A DNA stretch of 59,166 nt from Pseudomonadota bacterium. Lineage in GTDB: Bacteria > Pseudomonadota > Alphaproteobacteria > Rhodospirillales > Casp-alpha2. The position numbers and the translations under genes are program-made. The number at the start of each line of letters is the position of its first letter. Position 1 is the first letter of the stretch. The notes under the pieces were generated by a model that was not told the origin of the DNA, searched no databases, and worked only from the letters and a program-made list of their open reading frames with translations. Positions 52,901-59,166 of the stretch are shown here, piece by piece. The stretch lies in the NCBI GenBank assembly GCA_027624235.1, contig JAQBYB010000008.1, forward strand, positions 1 through 59,166, written 5' to 3'.

Positions 52901-54454
52901 GCGAATATCGAAGCCATCAGTTCGGCGACCCTGGATCATGTTGAAAACGCCACCGGCGCATCGGCGAAGGCGGCGGCCAACCTGGAAGGCATCTCCGGTA
53001 CATTGCTAAACCACATCGCGGTCCTCAATTCAACGCTGGACCGGACCCGGGAGCGCTTCGATGATGTCAGCGGGTTGTTGGGCCGCAGCTCCCAGGAATT
53101 AACGCAGACCTACACCACCGCGACGTCTCACGTGCAGGCCTTTTCCGACAGTCTGCACAATCAGGCGTCCGGGTTGACCGAGGCTTCCAACCAAGCCACC
53201 ACCGATCTGGACCGGGTTGCCGAGTCCCTGCAGTCGCGTAGCCAGTTGGTCAGCGCCAATGCCGACGATGCAAGCAAATCGTTGTCCCGGGTGGCCGAAC
53301 AACTCAATCGCCATGGCCTGAACCTATCGACGGTGGCCGACAACGCATCGGCGCATATGGAAACCTTGAGCATCGACCTTCAGGGCAATTATGAACAATT
53401 GAACACCTTGTCCGATGCCGCCAGGGCCAACCTCAAAACCGCCGGCATTGATCTCAAGGCGCGCTTGCAGGAATTGGAATCCATCAAAAAATTATCCTCT
53501 GCCAGGATTGAGGAAACGGCGGACAGTCTTAGCCGCCAATCCGAAATGCTCGGCGCCGCCGCCGAGGAAGCCGTCGCCCGTTTGGCCCGGGTCGGTGAGT
53601 CGCTGACCCAGCGCTCAGCCGAAGCAACCGTGGCGTCCGACTTGAACGCCGCCAAGTTGACCAAGGTGATTGATACTTTCCGCGCCCAGGCCGATGGCGC
53701 CACCACGCAAGCCGAACGGGTCTCGACAACATTGAACGGCGCCGCCGATGGCCTGCAACATAAATTGAACGCCATGGCGACCACTTACAATCAGGCCGAA
53801 CGGGGGGTCGAATCACTCAGCAAGGCGCTCGCCAAGCGGGCTCAGGAACTCGGAAGCGTCACCGAAGTCGCCCTCGGCAAGGTCGCCGCCTGGGACCAAC
53901 GGGTGACCAGCCATTCCGCCGCGCTGACCCGGATCACCGCTTCCGTCGCCCAAAACGCTTCGCAGGTCACCCAGGCCCTCGACTACCAGACCACCGAAAT
54001 GCGCAGCGCCTCCAACGAGGCCAATGCGCTGCTGGAAGCCTTGCAGGGGCGCAAGGAAGAAACCGGGCTGCAGGATTTTGTCAATCAGGCGAGCTTCATT
54101 TCGGAACGGCTGCAATCCATCGCCGTCGATATGAGCCGGGTTCTGGAAACCCAGATTTCCGAGGACGATTGGCGCCGCTTCAACAAGGGCGAACAGGGTA
54201 TCTTCGTCCGCAAGATGCTGGGCTTCCGCGAAAGAGCCAAGTTGACGTTGATCCGCGACAAGTATCAGGTGGATGGCGAATTCCGCGAATACGTGACGCG
54301 TTATTTCACCGAGTTCGAGGTGTTGCTGGGCGAATCCAAAAAACGCGATCAGGAAGGCTTATTGAAGAGCATCTTCCTGTCGTCCGACGTCGGCAAAGTC
54401 TATATGTTGCTGGCCCGCGCCTTGGGCCGGGAAATTATCGCCCCCGACGTTTAA
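49964..54454 (+). CDS. Giant membrane-anchored coiled-coil protein, candidate polar/cell-envelope scaffold
   Basis: A 1496-residue protein. Residues 1-50 are charged and cytoplasmic; helices at about 55-75 (YTIAGVILSAAW) and 90-110 (GGIAAGAFTPLALLWMVIAF) anchor it. Nearly all of 120-1400 is helix with repeating Ala, Arg, Glu and Ser, including five copies of a 29-residue unit at 304-448. The C-terminal 90 residues are a separate domain (ISEDDWRRFNKGEQGIFVRK, then SSDVGKVYMLLARALGREI). The layout recalls TipN-type polarity factors and the so-called kinesin-like proteins of alphaproteobacteria; a scaffold role at pole or division site is inferred. No enzymatic motif is visible. It lies between the SDR and ctaA. 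Confidence 0.8.
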   Translation: MAERQSESAAKKATGQAGEQPGVLPDPNEASEGVREDGALSDGDDWNKPFHVRYRLYTIAGVILSAAWIKGSYDYVEGMLGWSNLGELLPHELGGIAAGAFTPLALLWMVIAFWERGQSLKHDTEALRWHMRRLIYPSDKAETRVREITEALRRQSRDLTQASEEALKRGEKASDMVRQRALELSQVSEDADLRAHAIAEALRQQTIELQSVSERAAERARETGDVLNLRTRDLTVSSDRASARTEDLAEILRRRTDELTEAADNASARTHETADALKARTDHLGAVSVEAAARTEQAGQAMEQRIESYRQSAEEAVATIRAGTTQTGEILDQRVEAILRSADDSVSIIRNGADQAGDALEQRIEAFRQSTQEAVATIRAGTTQTGEILDQRIEALMRSAEDSVSIIRDGTEQAGEILNQRIDALKRSAEGSISVVRAGAENLQGHVQDMNQHIDTATGQADVMRETLANQTNALNTTAELVRVKTSEIEVNLARQSEALNETSDRVTGKIRDMGDGLREHSQTLIAATEKATERVKGTGDAFRQQSREMIELSAKTAAGAEAVGERLKLSSRELTTITEKVMAQVGDVGDQLQARSRELSETADQAVGRVGEVGMTLNERADTLAKIANQGVLRIGAAGDALRQRSNEMSSVSEKAGGQISDLAEALYKNSAELTRVSDKGVADVASARQALSQASINIGTTTASATEAVEAFGKHLTDIGGTSEIATIRLQELGAMVHDRAQGLSQATTKATGNVEGMARLLDDNAHRLVQVSARAAKMMLNAGRVMDQRSTDFDNAGEKAGETLRTFGDDLRRSLADVIESSDSAAGKIRVVAEALTRNSDVLAQTGGKAVADVDKAGSAFQDRSRELESGSDRAAQLLALVTEVMRRQAEDLANVSGRASEQMDAMSASLEKRTQEMEKVSNETTGRLSAVDKDLREKTDRLGSVSDLAVARVSNVTGVLKEGAQQLSKASEAATANIEAISSATLDHVENATGASAKAAANLEGISGTLLNHIAVLNSTLDRTRERFDDVSGLLGRSSQELTQTYTTATSHVQAFSDSLHNQASGLTEASNQATTDLDRVAESLQSRSQLVSANADDASKSLSRVAEQLNRHGLNLSTVADNASAHMETLSIDLQGNYEQLNTLSDAARANLKTAGIDLKARLQELESIKKLSSARIEETADSLSRQSEMLGAAAEEAVARLARVGESLTQRSAEATVASDLNAAKLTKVIDTFRAQADGATTQAERVSTTLNGAADGLQHKLNAMATTYNQAERGVESLSKALAKRAQELGSVTEVALGKVAAWDQRVTSHSAALTRITASVAQNASQVTQALDYQTTEMRSASNEANALLEALQGRKEETGLQDFVNQASFISERLQSIAVDMSRVLETQISEDDWRRFNKGEQGIFVRKMLGFRERAKLTLIRDKYQVDGEFREYVTRYFTEFEVLLGESKKRDQEGLLKSIFLSSDVGKVYMLLARALGREIIAPDV
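50873..51307 (+). repeat. Five 29-codon repeats inside the giant coiled-coil gene
   Basis: Units begin with QRIE, QRVE, QRIE, QRIE and QRID at residues 304, 333, 362, 391 and 420. Units 1 and 3 are nearly identical at DNA level (the stretch starting AGGCCGTGGCGACC recurs 174 bases apart), as are 2 and 4, pointing to a duplication of a two-unit block. Confidence 0.85.
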
Positions 54455-54507
54455 TCGCCGTTTGACCACCGTTTGATCTCTCGCCTGTATCAGGTTAAAT
54501 AATCGCC

Positions 54508-55539
54508 ATGATGTCAACGCATCACAAGCCCATCGCGGCCTGGTTATTCATCGTCTCCGCGATGGTGTTTTTCATGGTTGTTCTGGGCGGCGTCACCCGG
54601 CTCACCGAATCGGGGTTGTCCATGGTTAACTGGCACCCGGTGACAGGATGGCTGCCGCCGATGGGTCAGGCCGAATGGGATGCGGTGTTCTCCGCATACC
54701 GAAAGTCGCCGGAGTATCTGAAGGTCAATCACGGCATGAGCCTGGCCGACTTCAAGACGATCTTCTGGTACGAATTCCTGCATCGGCTTTTGGGCCGCCT
54801 GATCGGCGTTGCGTTTTTCATCCCCATGGTGGTGTTCTGGATCAAGGGCTGGATCGACCGTCGGTTGGCGCCGAAGCTGATCGGCCTGTTTGTCCTTGGC
54901 GGACTGCAAGGGGTGTTGGGCTGGTATATGGTCAAAAGCGGCCTCGTCGACCGGCCCGATGTCAGCCAATATCGTCTCGCCGCGCACCTGGGGCTGGCGT
55001 TGGTGATTTTGGCGGCGATGCTGTGGGTGGCGTTGGGGCTGGTCCGCCCGGCGCCTGCCATCGCGCCGGATCAGGGCCTCAAAAAGGCGGTTTGGGTGGT
55101 GTTGAGCCTGATTACGGTGACCGCCCTTTCCGGCGCCTTCGTCGCCGGGCTGGACGCCGGGCATATCTACAACACCTTTCCGCTGATGGACGGCGGCTTT
55201 GTTCCCGACGGCATGTTTGACCTTTCGCCGGTGTATCTCAATTTCTTCGAAAACATCACGACCGTCCAATTCGATCACCGGATTCTGGCCGAGGCCACCT
55301 TCGTCGCCATCATGGTGTTCTGGTGGCGGGCTGGAAGGGCCGCCCTGACCCCGGCGCAGGCGTTGGCGAGCAAGGCGTTGGCATTGGTGGCCATGGTCCA
55401 GGTCGGCTTGGGAATCGCGACGTTGTTGCTGGTGGTGCCAGTGCCGTTGGCGGCCTTGCACCAGACCGGCGCCTTGGTGTTGTTGTGCATTGGCGTCTGG
55501 CTGGCCCATGAATTTCGCAACCCCGGCGCTAAAAGCTAG
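54508..55539 (+). CDS. ctaA: Heme A synthase (COX15/CtaA)
   Basis: A 343-residue membrane enzyme that oxidises the C8 methyl group of heme O to make heme A for cytochrome c oxidase. Eight helices are predicted, with four His ligand sites: FLHRLLGRLIG, RLAAHLGLALV, QFDHRILAEAT and LHQTGALVLL. The start VLGGVTRLTESGLSMVNWHP is typical for alphaproteobacteria. No other oxidase-assembly gene is in the window. Two ATGs are tandem at the start. Confidence 0.95.
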   Translation: MMSTHHKPIAAWLFIVSAMVFFMVVLGGVTRLTESGLSMVNWHPVTGWLPPMGQAEWDAVFSAYRKSPEYLKVNHGMSLADFKTIFWYEFLHRLLGRLIGVAFFIPMVVFWIKGWIDRRLAPKLIGLFVLGGLQGVLGWYMVKSGLVDRPDVSQYRLAAHLGLALVILAAMLWVALGLVRPAPAIAPDQGLKKAVWVVLSLITVTALSGAFVAGLDAGHIYNTFPLMDGGFVPDGMFDLSPVYLNFFENITTVQFDHRILAEATFVAIMVFWWRAGRAALTPAQALASKALALVAMVQVGLGIATLLLVVPVPLAALHQTGALVLLCIGVWLAHEFRNPGAKS

Positions 55540-55687
55540 GGCTTTAACCATCCGTTTAGATGCTTAGGCCATGATCCAGGCGGGTTGATTTCGGGTTAGG
55601 GCTTCAACTATGCCAAAAGATTAGGCTAAGATGTTTTTTATAATTTTAATCCCCAGCGAGGGAACGAGGTTTTGAGAGGGAGTCACG

Positions 55688-56623
55688 ATGAGCGACGATA
55701 AATTTCGATTGGTCACCCGCAGCGATTTTGACGGCTTGGTCTGCGCGGTGCTTCTTAAAGAATTGGATATGATTGACGACATCAAGTTCGTGCACCCCAA
55801 GGACATGCAGGACGGCACGATCCTGATCTCCGGCACCGACATCACCACCAACCTTCCCTACGTCGAAGGCGTGCATCTGGCGTTCGACCATCATTCCAGT
55901 GAAATCTCCCGCGCCGACGGCAACACCCCGGACAATCATATTATCGACCCCAACGCGCCATCGGCTGCCCGTGTGGTCTATGACTATTACGGCGGCAAAG
56001 ACAAATTCGGCAATGTTTCGGACGAAATGATGGATGCCGTGGATCAAGGCGATTCCGCCCAGTTTAGCGAAGATGAAATCCTCAATGCCGCTGGCTGGCC
56101 CCTGTTGAATTACCTCATGGATGCCCGCACCGGGCTTGGCCGGTTCCGGGAATTCCGGGTTTCCAATTACAATTTGATGATGCAGTTGATCGACTACTGC
56201 CGCGATCACACGGTCGAAGAAATTCTGGCTCTGCCGGATGTCGCCGAACGGGTCGACCTCTATCACGCCCACCTTGAATCATCGAAGGAACAGATCAAGC
56301 GTTGCACCACCGTTCACGGCAATCTGGCGGTGTTGGACCTGCGCGAAGAAGACGTCATCGAAGCGACCAACCGGTTCATGATCTACGCCCTGTTTCCGGA
56401 CGCCAATATTTCCATCCATGTGATGTGGGGGCTGAACAAATTGAACACCGTGTTCGCCACCGGCAAATCCATTGTCAACCGGACCTCAAAGACCAACATT
56501 GGTGACTTGATGTTGAAATATGGCGGCGGCGGGCATGAAAACGCCGGCACCTGTCAGGTCGATAACGACGACGCGGAACGGGTATTGGGCGAATTGATCG
56601 AACAGATTACCAGCGACGGGTAA
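55688..56623 (+). CDS. DHH-family phosphoesterase, often called exopolyphosphatase-like
   Basis: A 311-residue protein with motif I as TRSDFDGLVCAVLL, a FDHHSSE block as DHH motif III, and a DHHA1-type end GGGGHENAGTCQVDNDDAE. The family hydrolyses oligonucleotides, cyclic dinucleotides or polyphosphate; annotation as exopolyphosphatase in this group is by homology only. Mn-binding Asp and His residues look intact. ATG at 55688 follows GAGGGAGTCACG. Upstream lies a pair of imperfect direct repeats. Confidence 0.85.
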   Translation: MSDDKFRLVTRSDFDGLVCAVLLKELDMIDDIKFVHPKDMQDGTILISGTDITTNLPYVEGVHLAFDHHSSEISRADGNTPDNHIIDPNAPSAARVVYDYYGGKDKFGNVSDEMMDAVDQGDSAQFSEDEILNAAGWPLLNYLMDARTGLGRFREFRVSNYNLMMQLIDYCRDHTVEEILALPDVAERVDLYHAHLESSKEQIKRCTTVHGNLAVLDLREEDVIEATNRFMIYALFPDANISIHVMWGLNKLNTVFATGKSIVNRTSKTNIGDLMLKYGGGGHENAGTCQVDNDDAERVLGELIEQITSDG

Positions 56624-56701
56624 GTCCCCGGCCAACATTACGGAAAAGGCTTGGCGGCGTTGATGGCGGTATTTCCCGTCCGCGCCGCCGAATGATGGCG
56701 T

Positions 56702-58204
56702 ATGAAATTAAAAGATTCCCCCCGGTCACTGGGTTTTATCGCCGCCGCTGTTATCGCGGCCCTGCTGTCGTCGTCGCTGGTCGGCTGCGCCAGCGGTCAA
56801 TCGACCCTGCACCGGGTGTTGAGCGCACTCAGCAGCGACGCCGAACCGCTGCCCGATGAAGCCGTCAAGCAACTGGATCGTTTTAAGACCGTCTATCGGG
56901 CCTATTCGGCGGAGCCGGATCAAACCGAACGGCTGGATTATTTCAATTTCGCCTATCGCCGGGTGCGCGCCGGCTACGTCAGCAACGTCCCGGACGCCAC
57001 CCTGATCGACGCCGCCGTCAATGGCGTGCGCGAGACTAAATCCAAATCCGGCACCCTGGCGCCCAAGGCGCTGGTCGAAGCGGCCCTGGAGGCCATGGTC
57101 GCATCCCTGGACCCGCATTCGGCGTTTCTCAATGCCGAGGAATTCAATGATACCTTCGTCCAAACGCGCGGCGAATTCGGCGGACTGGGCATTGAGATCA
57201 CCATGGAAGATGGCCTGGTCAAGGTGATCTCCCCGATCGAAGACACCCCGGCCGCTCATGCCGGCATGCAAGCCGGCGACCTGATTACCCATGTCGACGG
57301 CGACCCGGTGAAGGGTAAACCCCTGGCGCTGTCGGTCAAACGCATGCGCGGCAGACCGGGGACGCCAATTGTCCTGACCATCCGGCGCAAGGGCCGAAGC
57401 GATTTCCCGCTGACCATTATCCGCGCCGTCATCAAGATCAAGGCGGTGCGCTGGCGCATCGAAGGGAACATCGGCTACGTCCGCGTCGCCCGCTTTACCT
57501 CGAAGATGGAAGCCGGCATCGAAGAGGCGCTCGCCGGTATTAACGAAAAACTGGGCAAGCGGTTGGCCGGCATCGTGCTCGACCTCCGCAACAATCCCGG
57601 CGGGCTCCTCAATCAATCCCTGATCTTGGCCGACAGCTTCCTGGAAAAAGGCGAGATCGTCTCCGTGCGCGGCCGCAACCCGGCCCGCAACCGCGCCCAT
57701 CAGGCCGAATCCGGTGATCTGGCCAATGGCGCGCCGATGGTGGTGTTGATCAATTCCGGTTCCGCATCGGCGTCGGAAATCGTCGCCAGCGCCCTGCAAT
57801 ACCACCGCCGCGCCACCTTGATGGGCAGCCGCACGTTCGGCAAAGGCTCGGTGCAGACGATCCTGCCGCTGCCGGTCGAAGGCGGCATCAAGATGACGAC
57901 GGCGCTCTATTACGCGCCCGACGGCCACACCATCCAGGCCCGCGGCGTTTTTCCCGATATCGTCATCAACCCGGTGAAAACCGAAGATGAAAAAACCGAA
58001 CGCCGCCGCGAGAGCGATCTGCCCGGCGCCCTGCCGGCCGTCGGCCAGGAAACCGAACACGCCGCCGCCCCGCAGATATCTGAGGATGGCTGCCCCGAAG
58101 TCGGCGAGAATAAAGACCGCCAGTTAGGCTGCGCGTTGGCCTTCCTGCACGCCGGCTCGGCGAAGAAATTTTTGGCGATGGTGAAGTCTCAACCTAGAAT
58201 TTAA
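56702..58204 (+). CDS. S41 C-terminal processing peptidase, lipoprotein
   Basis: A 500-residue CtpA-type protease. The N-terminus is a lipoprotein signal with Cys29 in SLVGC. A PDZ domain lies at about 155-240 (GLGIEITMEDGLVKVISPIE, then AHAGMQAGDLITHVDGD). The protease core has LDLRNNPGGLLNQSLILAD, the Ser site INSGSASASEIVASAL near 354 and the Lys in FGKGSVQT near 380. The C-terminal part carries a Cys pair. It would trim envelope proteins on the periplasmic face. The next gene starts 38 bases later. Confidence 0.92.
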   Translation: MKLKDSPRSLGFIAAAVIAALLSSSLVGCASGQSTLHRVLSALSSDAEPLPDEAVKQLDRFKTVYRAYSAEPDQTERLDYFNFAYRRVRAGYVSNVPDATLIDAAVNGVRETKSKSGTLAPKALVEAALEAMVASLDPHSAFLNAEEFNDTFVQTRGEFGGLGIEITMEDGLVKVISPIEDTPAAHAGMQAGDLITHVDGDPVKGKPLALSVKRMRGRPGTPIVLTIRRKGRSDFPLTIIRAVIKIKAVRWRIEGNIGYVRVARFTSKMEAGIEEALAGINEKLGKRLAGIVLDLRNNPGGLLNQSLILADSFLEKGEIVSVRGRNPARNRAHQAESGDLANGAPMVVLINSGSASASEIVASALQYHRRATLMGSRTFGKGSVQTILPLPVEGGIKMTTALYYAPDGHTIQARGVFPDIVINPVKTEDEKTERRRESDLPGALPAVGQETEHAAAPQISEDGCPEVGENKDRQLGCALAFLHAGSAKKFLAMVKSQPRI

Positions 58205-58242
58205 GGGTGGGCCTAAGCGTCGCTCTCACCAGGGGATACATC

Positions 58243-58905
58243 ATGACTGAATTGCAAAAAATAGAACCCAAAGACGCCGTCGGCGAAGTCGCCGAGTTAT
58301 ACAAGGCGGCGACGGTGATGTTGGGCCGGGTGCCCAATTTTTACCGCTTTCTGGCCCATTCGCCGTTGGTCGCCAAAATGCTGTTGCCGTTCAATGCGGT
58401 CATGCAACGCCAGGGCGCGGGCAGCATCCTGACCGCCAAGATCAAGGAAATGGCGGTCATCAAGACCAGCAAGATCAACGGCTGCGTGTACTGCTATGCC
58501 CACAACACGTCGTTGGGCCGGGCCGCCGGGATCAGCGATGAACAGGTCATGGTGATTGATGGCGACGACTACATGAGTTCCGACCTGTTGAGCCCCCGCG
58601 AAAAGGCCGCCGTACTGTGGGCCGACCATGTCACCCGCAACACGGTCCGCGACCACCCGGAAGTCCGTGCCCAAGTGCGGGACCATTTCAACGATGCCGA
58701 AATGGTCGAACTGACGCTGATCTCGGGCATGTTCAACATGTTCAATCGGTTCATGGACTGCATGGGCGTGCCCATGGATACCCAGAAAGACATCGACAGC
58801 ATCCAGGATTCCCTGCACCTCGACCCGAACCAGGTGAAGGCCTACTTCGCGCATGTCGCCGACAACTGGCCCGACACCATCCCCGGCCCTAATCCTGATA
58901 GCTGA
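58243..58905 (+). CDS. Carboxymuconolactone decarboxylase-family protein
   Basis: A 220-residue helical protein of the CMD/AhpD superfamily. The redox site is KINGCVYCYAHNTSLGRAAG, with CxxC and a following His, after a Lys-Glu helix (KIKEMAVIKTS). The start at 58243 follows AGGGGA by 6 bases, better than the frame's first codon at 58207. A role in peroxide detoxification or an aromatic step is possible; partner unknown. The paralog at 30872-31453 shares the CxYC site. It lies 62 bases before the IS6-type end. Confidence 0.85.
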   Translation: MTELQKIEPKDAVGEVAELYKAATVMLGRVPNFYRFLAHSPLVAKMLLPFNAVMQRQGAGSILTAKIKEMAVIKTSKINGCVYCYAHNTSLGRAAGISDEQVMVIDGDDYMSSDLLSPREKAAVLWADHVTRNTVRDHPEVRAQVRDHFNDAEMVELTLISGMFNMFNRFMDCMGVPMDTQKDIDSIQDSLHLDPNQVKAYFAHVADNWPDTIPGPNPDS

Positions 58906-58966
58906 GGGGGTGCGTTAAGTTGGGCGGCGATTAATCAACGCCATCGGCCATGTCCGCTTTCGTGGG

Positions 58967-58980
58967 GGTTCTGTTGCAAA
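58967..58980. mobile_element. IS6-family terminal inverted repeat at window edge
   Basis: GGTTCTGTTGCAAA is the standard 14-base terminal repeat of IS6-family elements such as IS257/IS431. The rest of the element would extend right, out of the window. The 186 bases seen inside it encode no recognisable transposase, so it may be a solo end or a degraded copy. Confidence 0.7.
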
Positions 58981-59100
58981 ACTCAAAATTAGTGACGATC
59001 AATATTTCCCCCAAAAGCCGGCTTTGCCGAGAATGGTAACCATATTGCTTGTATACGCTATTCAGGACCGCACACAGGGAGAAATCGATCTGATCGCCTG

Positions 59101-59143
59101 TCTAACGTCAGCGCCTATGGAACAAATTAGCGGGATTGCATAA
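59101..59143 (+). repeat. Repeated leader, partial copy 3
   Basis: CTAACGTCAGCGCCTATGGAA resembles the leader shared by 38411 and 49076, with TAACGT 8 bases before ATG. The frame opened by this ATG encodes only eight codons (MEQISGIA) and stops. It lies inside the sequence that begins with the IS6-like end. Confidence 0.35.
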
Positions 59144-59166
59144 GGGAGGATTTCTGGCTCATCGTA

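Noticed and set aside
1-59166. tRNA or rRNA genes, phage genes or an origin
   Set aside because: No cloverleaf, rRNA segment, integrase, capsid gene or DnaA-box cluster was noticed by eye; a tRNAscan or Infernal run would be decisive.

Overview
The window looks like chromosomal DNA of a GC-rich alphaproteobacterium, most likely in or near Rhodospirillales. The pointers are the deacetylase-xseB-ispA-dxs-tlyA gene order, an AspRS that carries the histidine typical of non-discriminating enzymes, FabI, CtaA, a SPOR-domain lipoprotein and a very long alphaproteobacterial coiled-coil membrane protein. This assignment is inferred from gene content; no rRNA or tRNA gene was seen.

Layout. 0.1-5.7 kb: a periplasmic binding protein, a SulP/STAS/cNMP transporter, a SemiSWEET and small unknown proteins. 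5.8-16.8 kb: a GSCFA protein, aspS, a SPOR lipoprotein, a diguanylate cyclase, a fructokinase-like ROK kinase, two unknown genes separated by a perfect 4 x 40 bp tandem repeat, an MBL hydrolase and a receiver-only response regulator. 16.9-22.4 kb (minus): adaptor, RND pump and persulfide dioxygenase-rhodanese fusion in one apparent operon. 22.6-28.8 kb (plus): a WD40-cytochrome c protein, a deacetylase-family enzyme, xseB, ispA, dxs and tlyA. 28.8-35.7 kb: a rhodanese fused to a HigA-type antitoxin behind a near-consensus promoter, a single-domain rhodanese, the fabI-aroC-AhpD-like-HAD run, a DnaJ-type co-chaperone, a glycine-zipper lipoprotein and pdxH.

35.7-38.3 kb is a disturbed accessory patch: two paralogous small exported proteins (one without its start), a Sel1 remnant and a peptidoglycan-binding/coiled-coil protein. 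38.4-45.0 kb holds a CDF transporter coupled to an APH-like/P-loop kinase fusion, a UspA tandem protein, an FAH hydrolase, an SRAP protein and a class V aminotransferase. 45.1-49.1 kb has a flippase-like membrane protein with a CDP-alcohol phosphatidyltransferase, a histidine kinase pseudogene, an ATP-grasp enzyme, and abutting IS6 and IS30 remnants. 49.1-59.2 kb has an SDR, the 1496-residue coiled-coil protein, ctaA, a DHH phosphoesterase, an S41 peptidase, a CMD-family protein and an IS6-type terminal repeat at the edge.

Themes. Sulfane-sulfur handling recurs: three rhodanese domains, one joined to a persulfide dioxygenase beside an efflux pump and one joined to an antitoxin-type DNA-binding domain. 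The last combination, with a palindrome between its promoter and start codon, is the best candidate for an undescribed regulatory device: a sulfur-responsive autorepressor with no visible HigB toxin. Other structural surprises are a repeated leader that looks like a leaderless-mRNA start (38.4, 49.1 and 59.1 kb), four convergent gene pairs whose stop codons share four bases, and a five-fold 29-residue repeat inside the giant coiled-coil protein.
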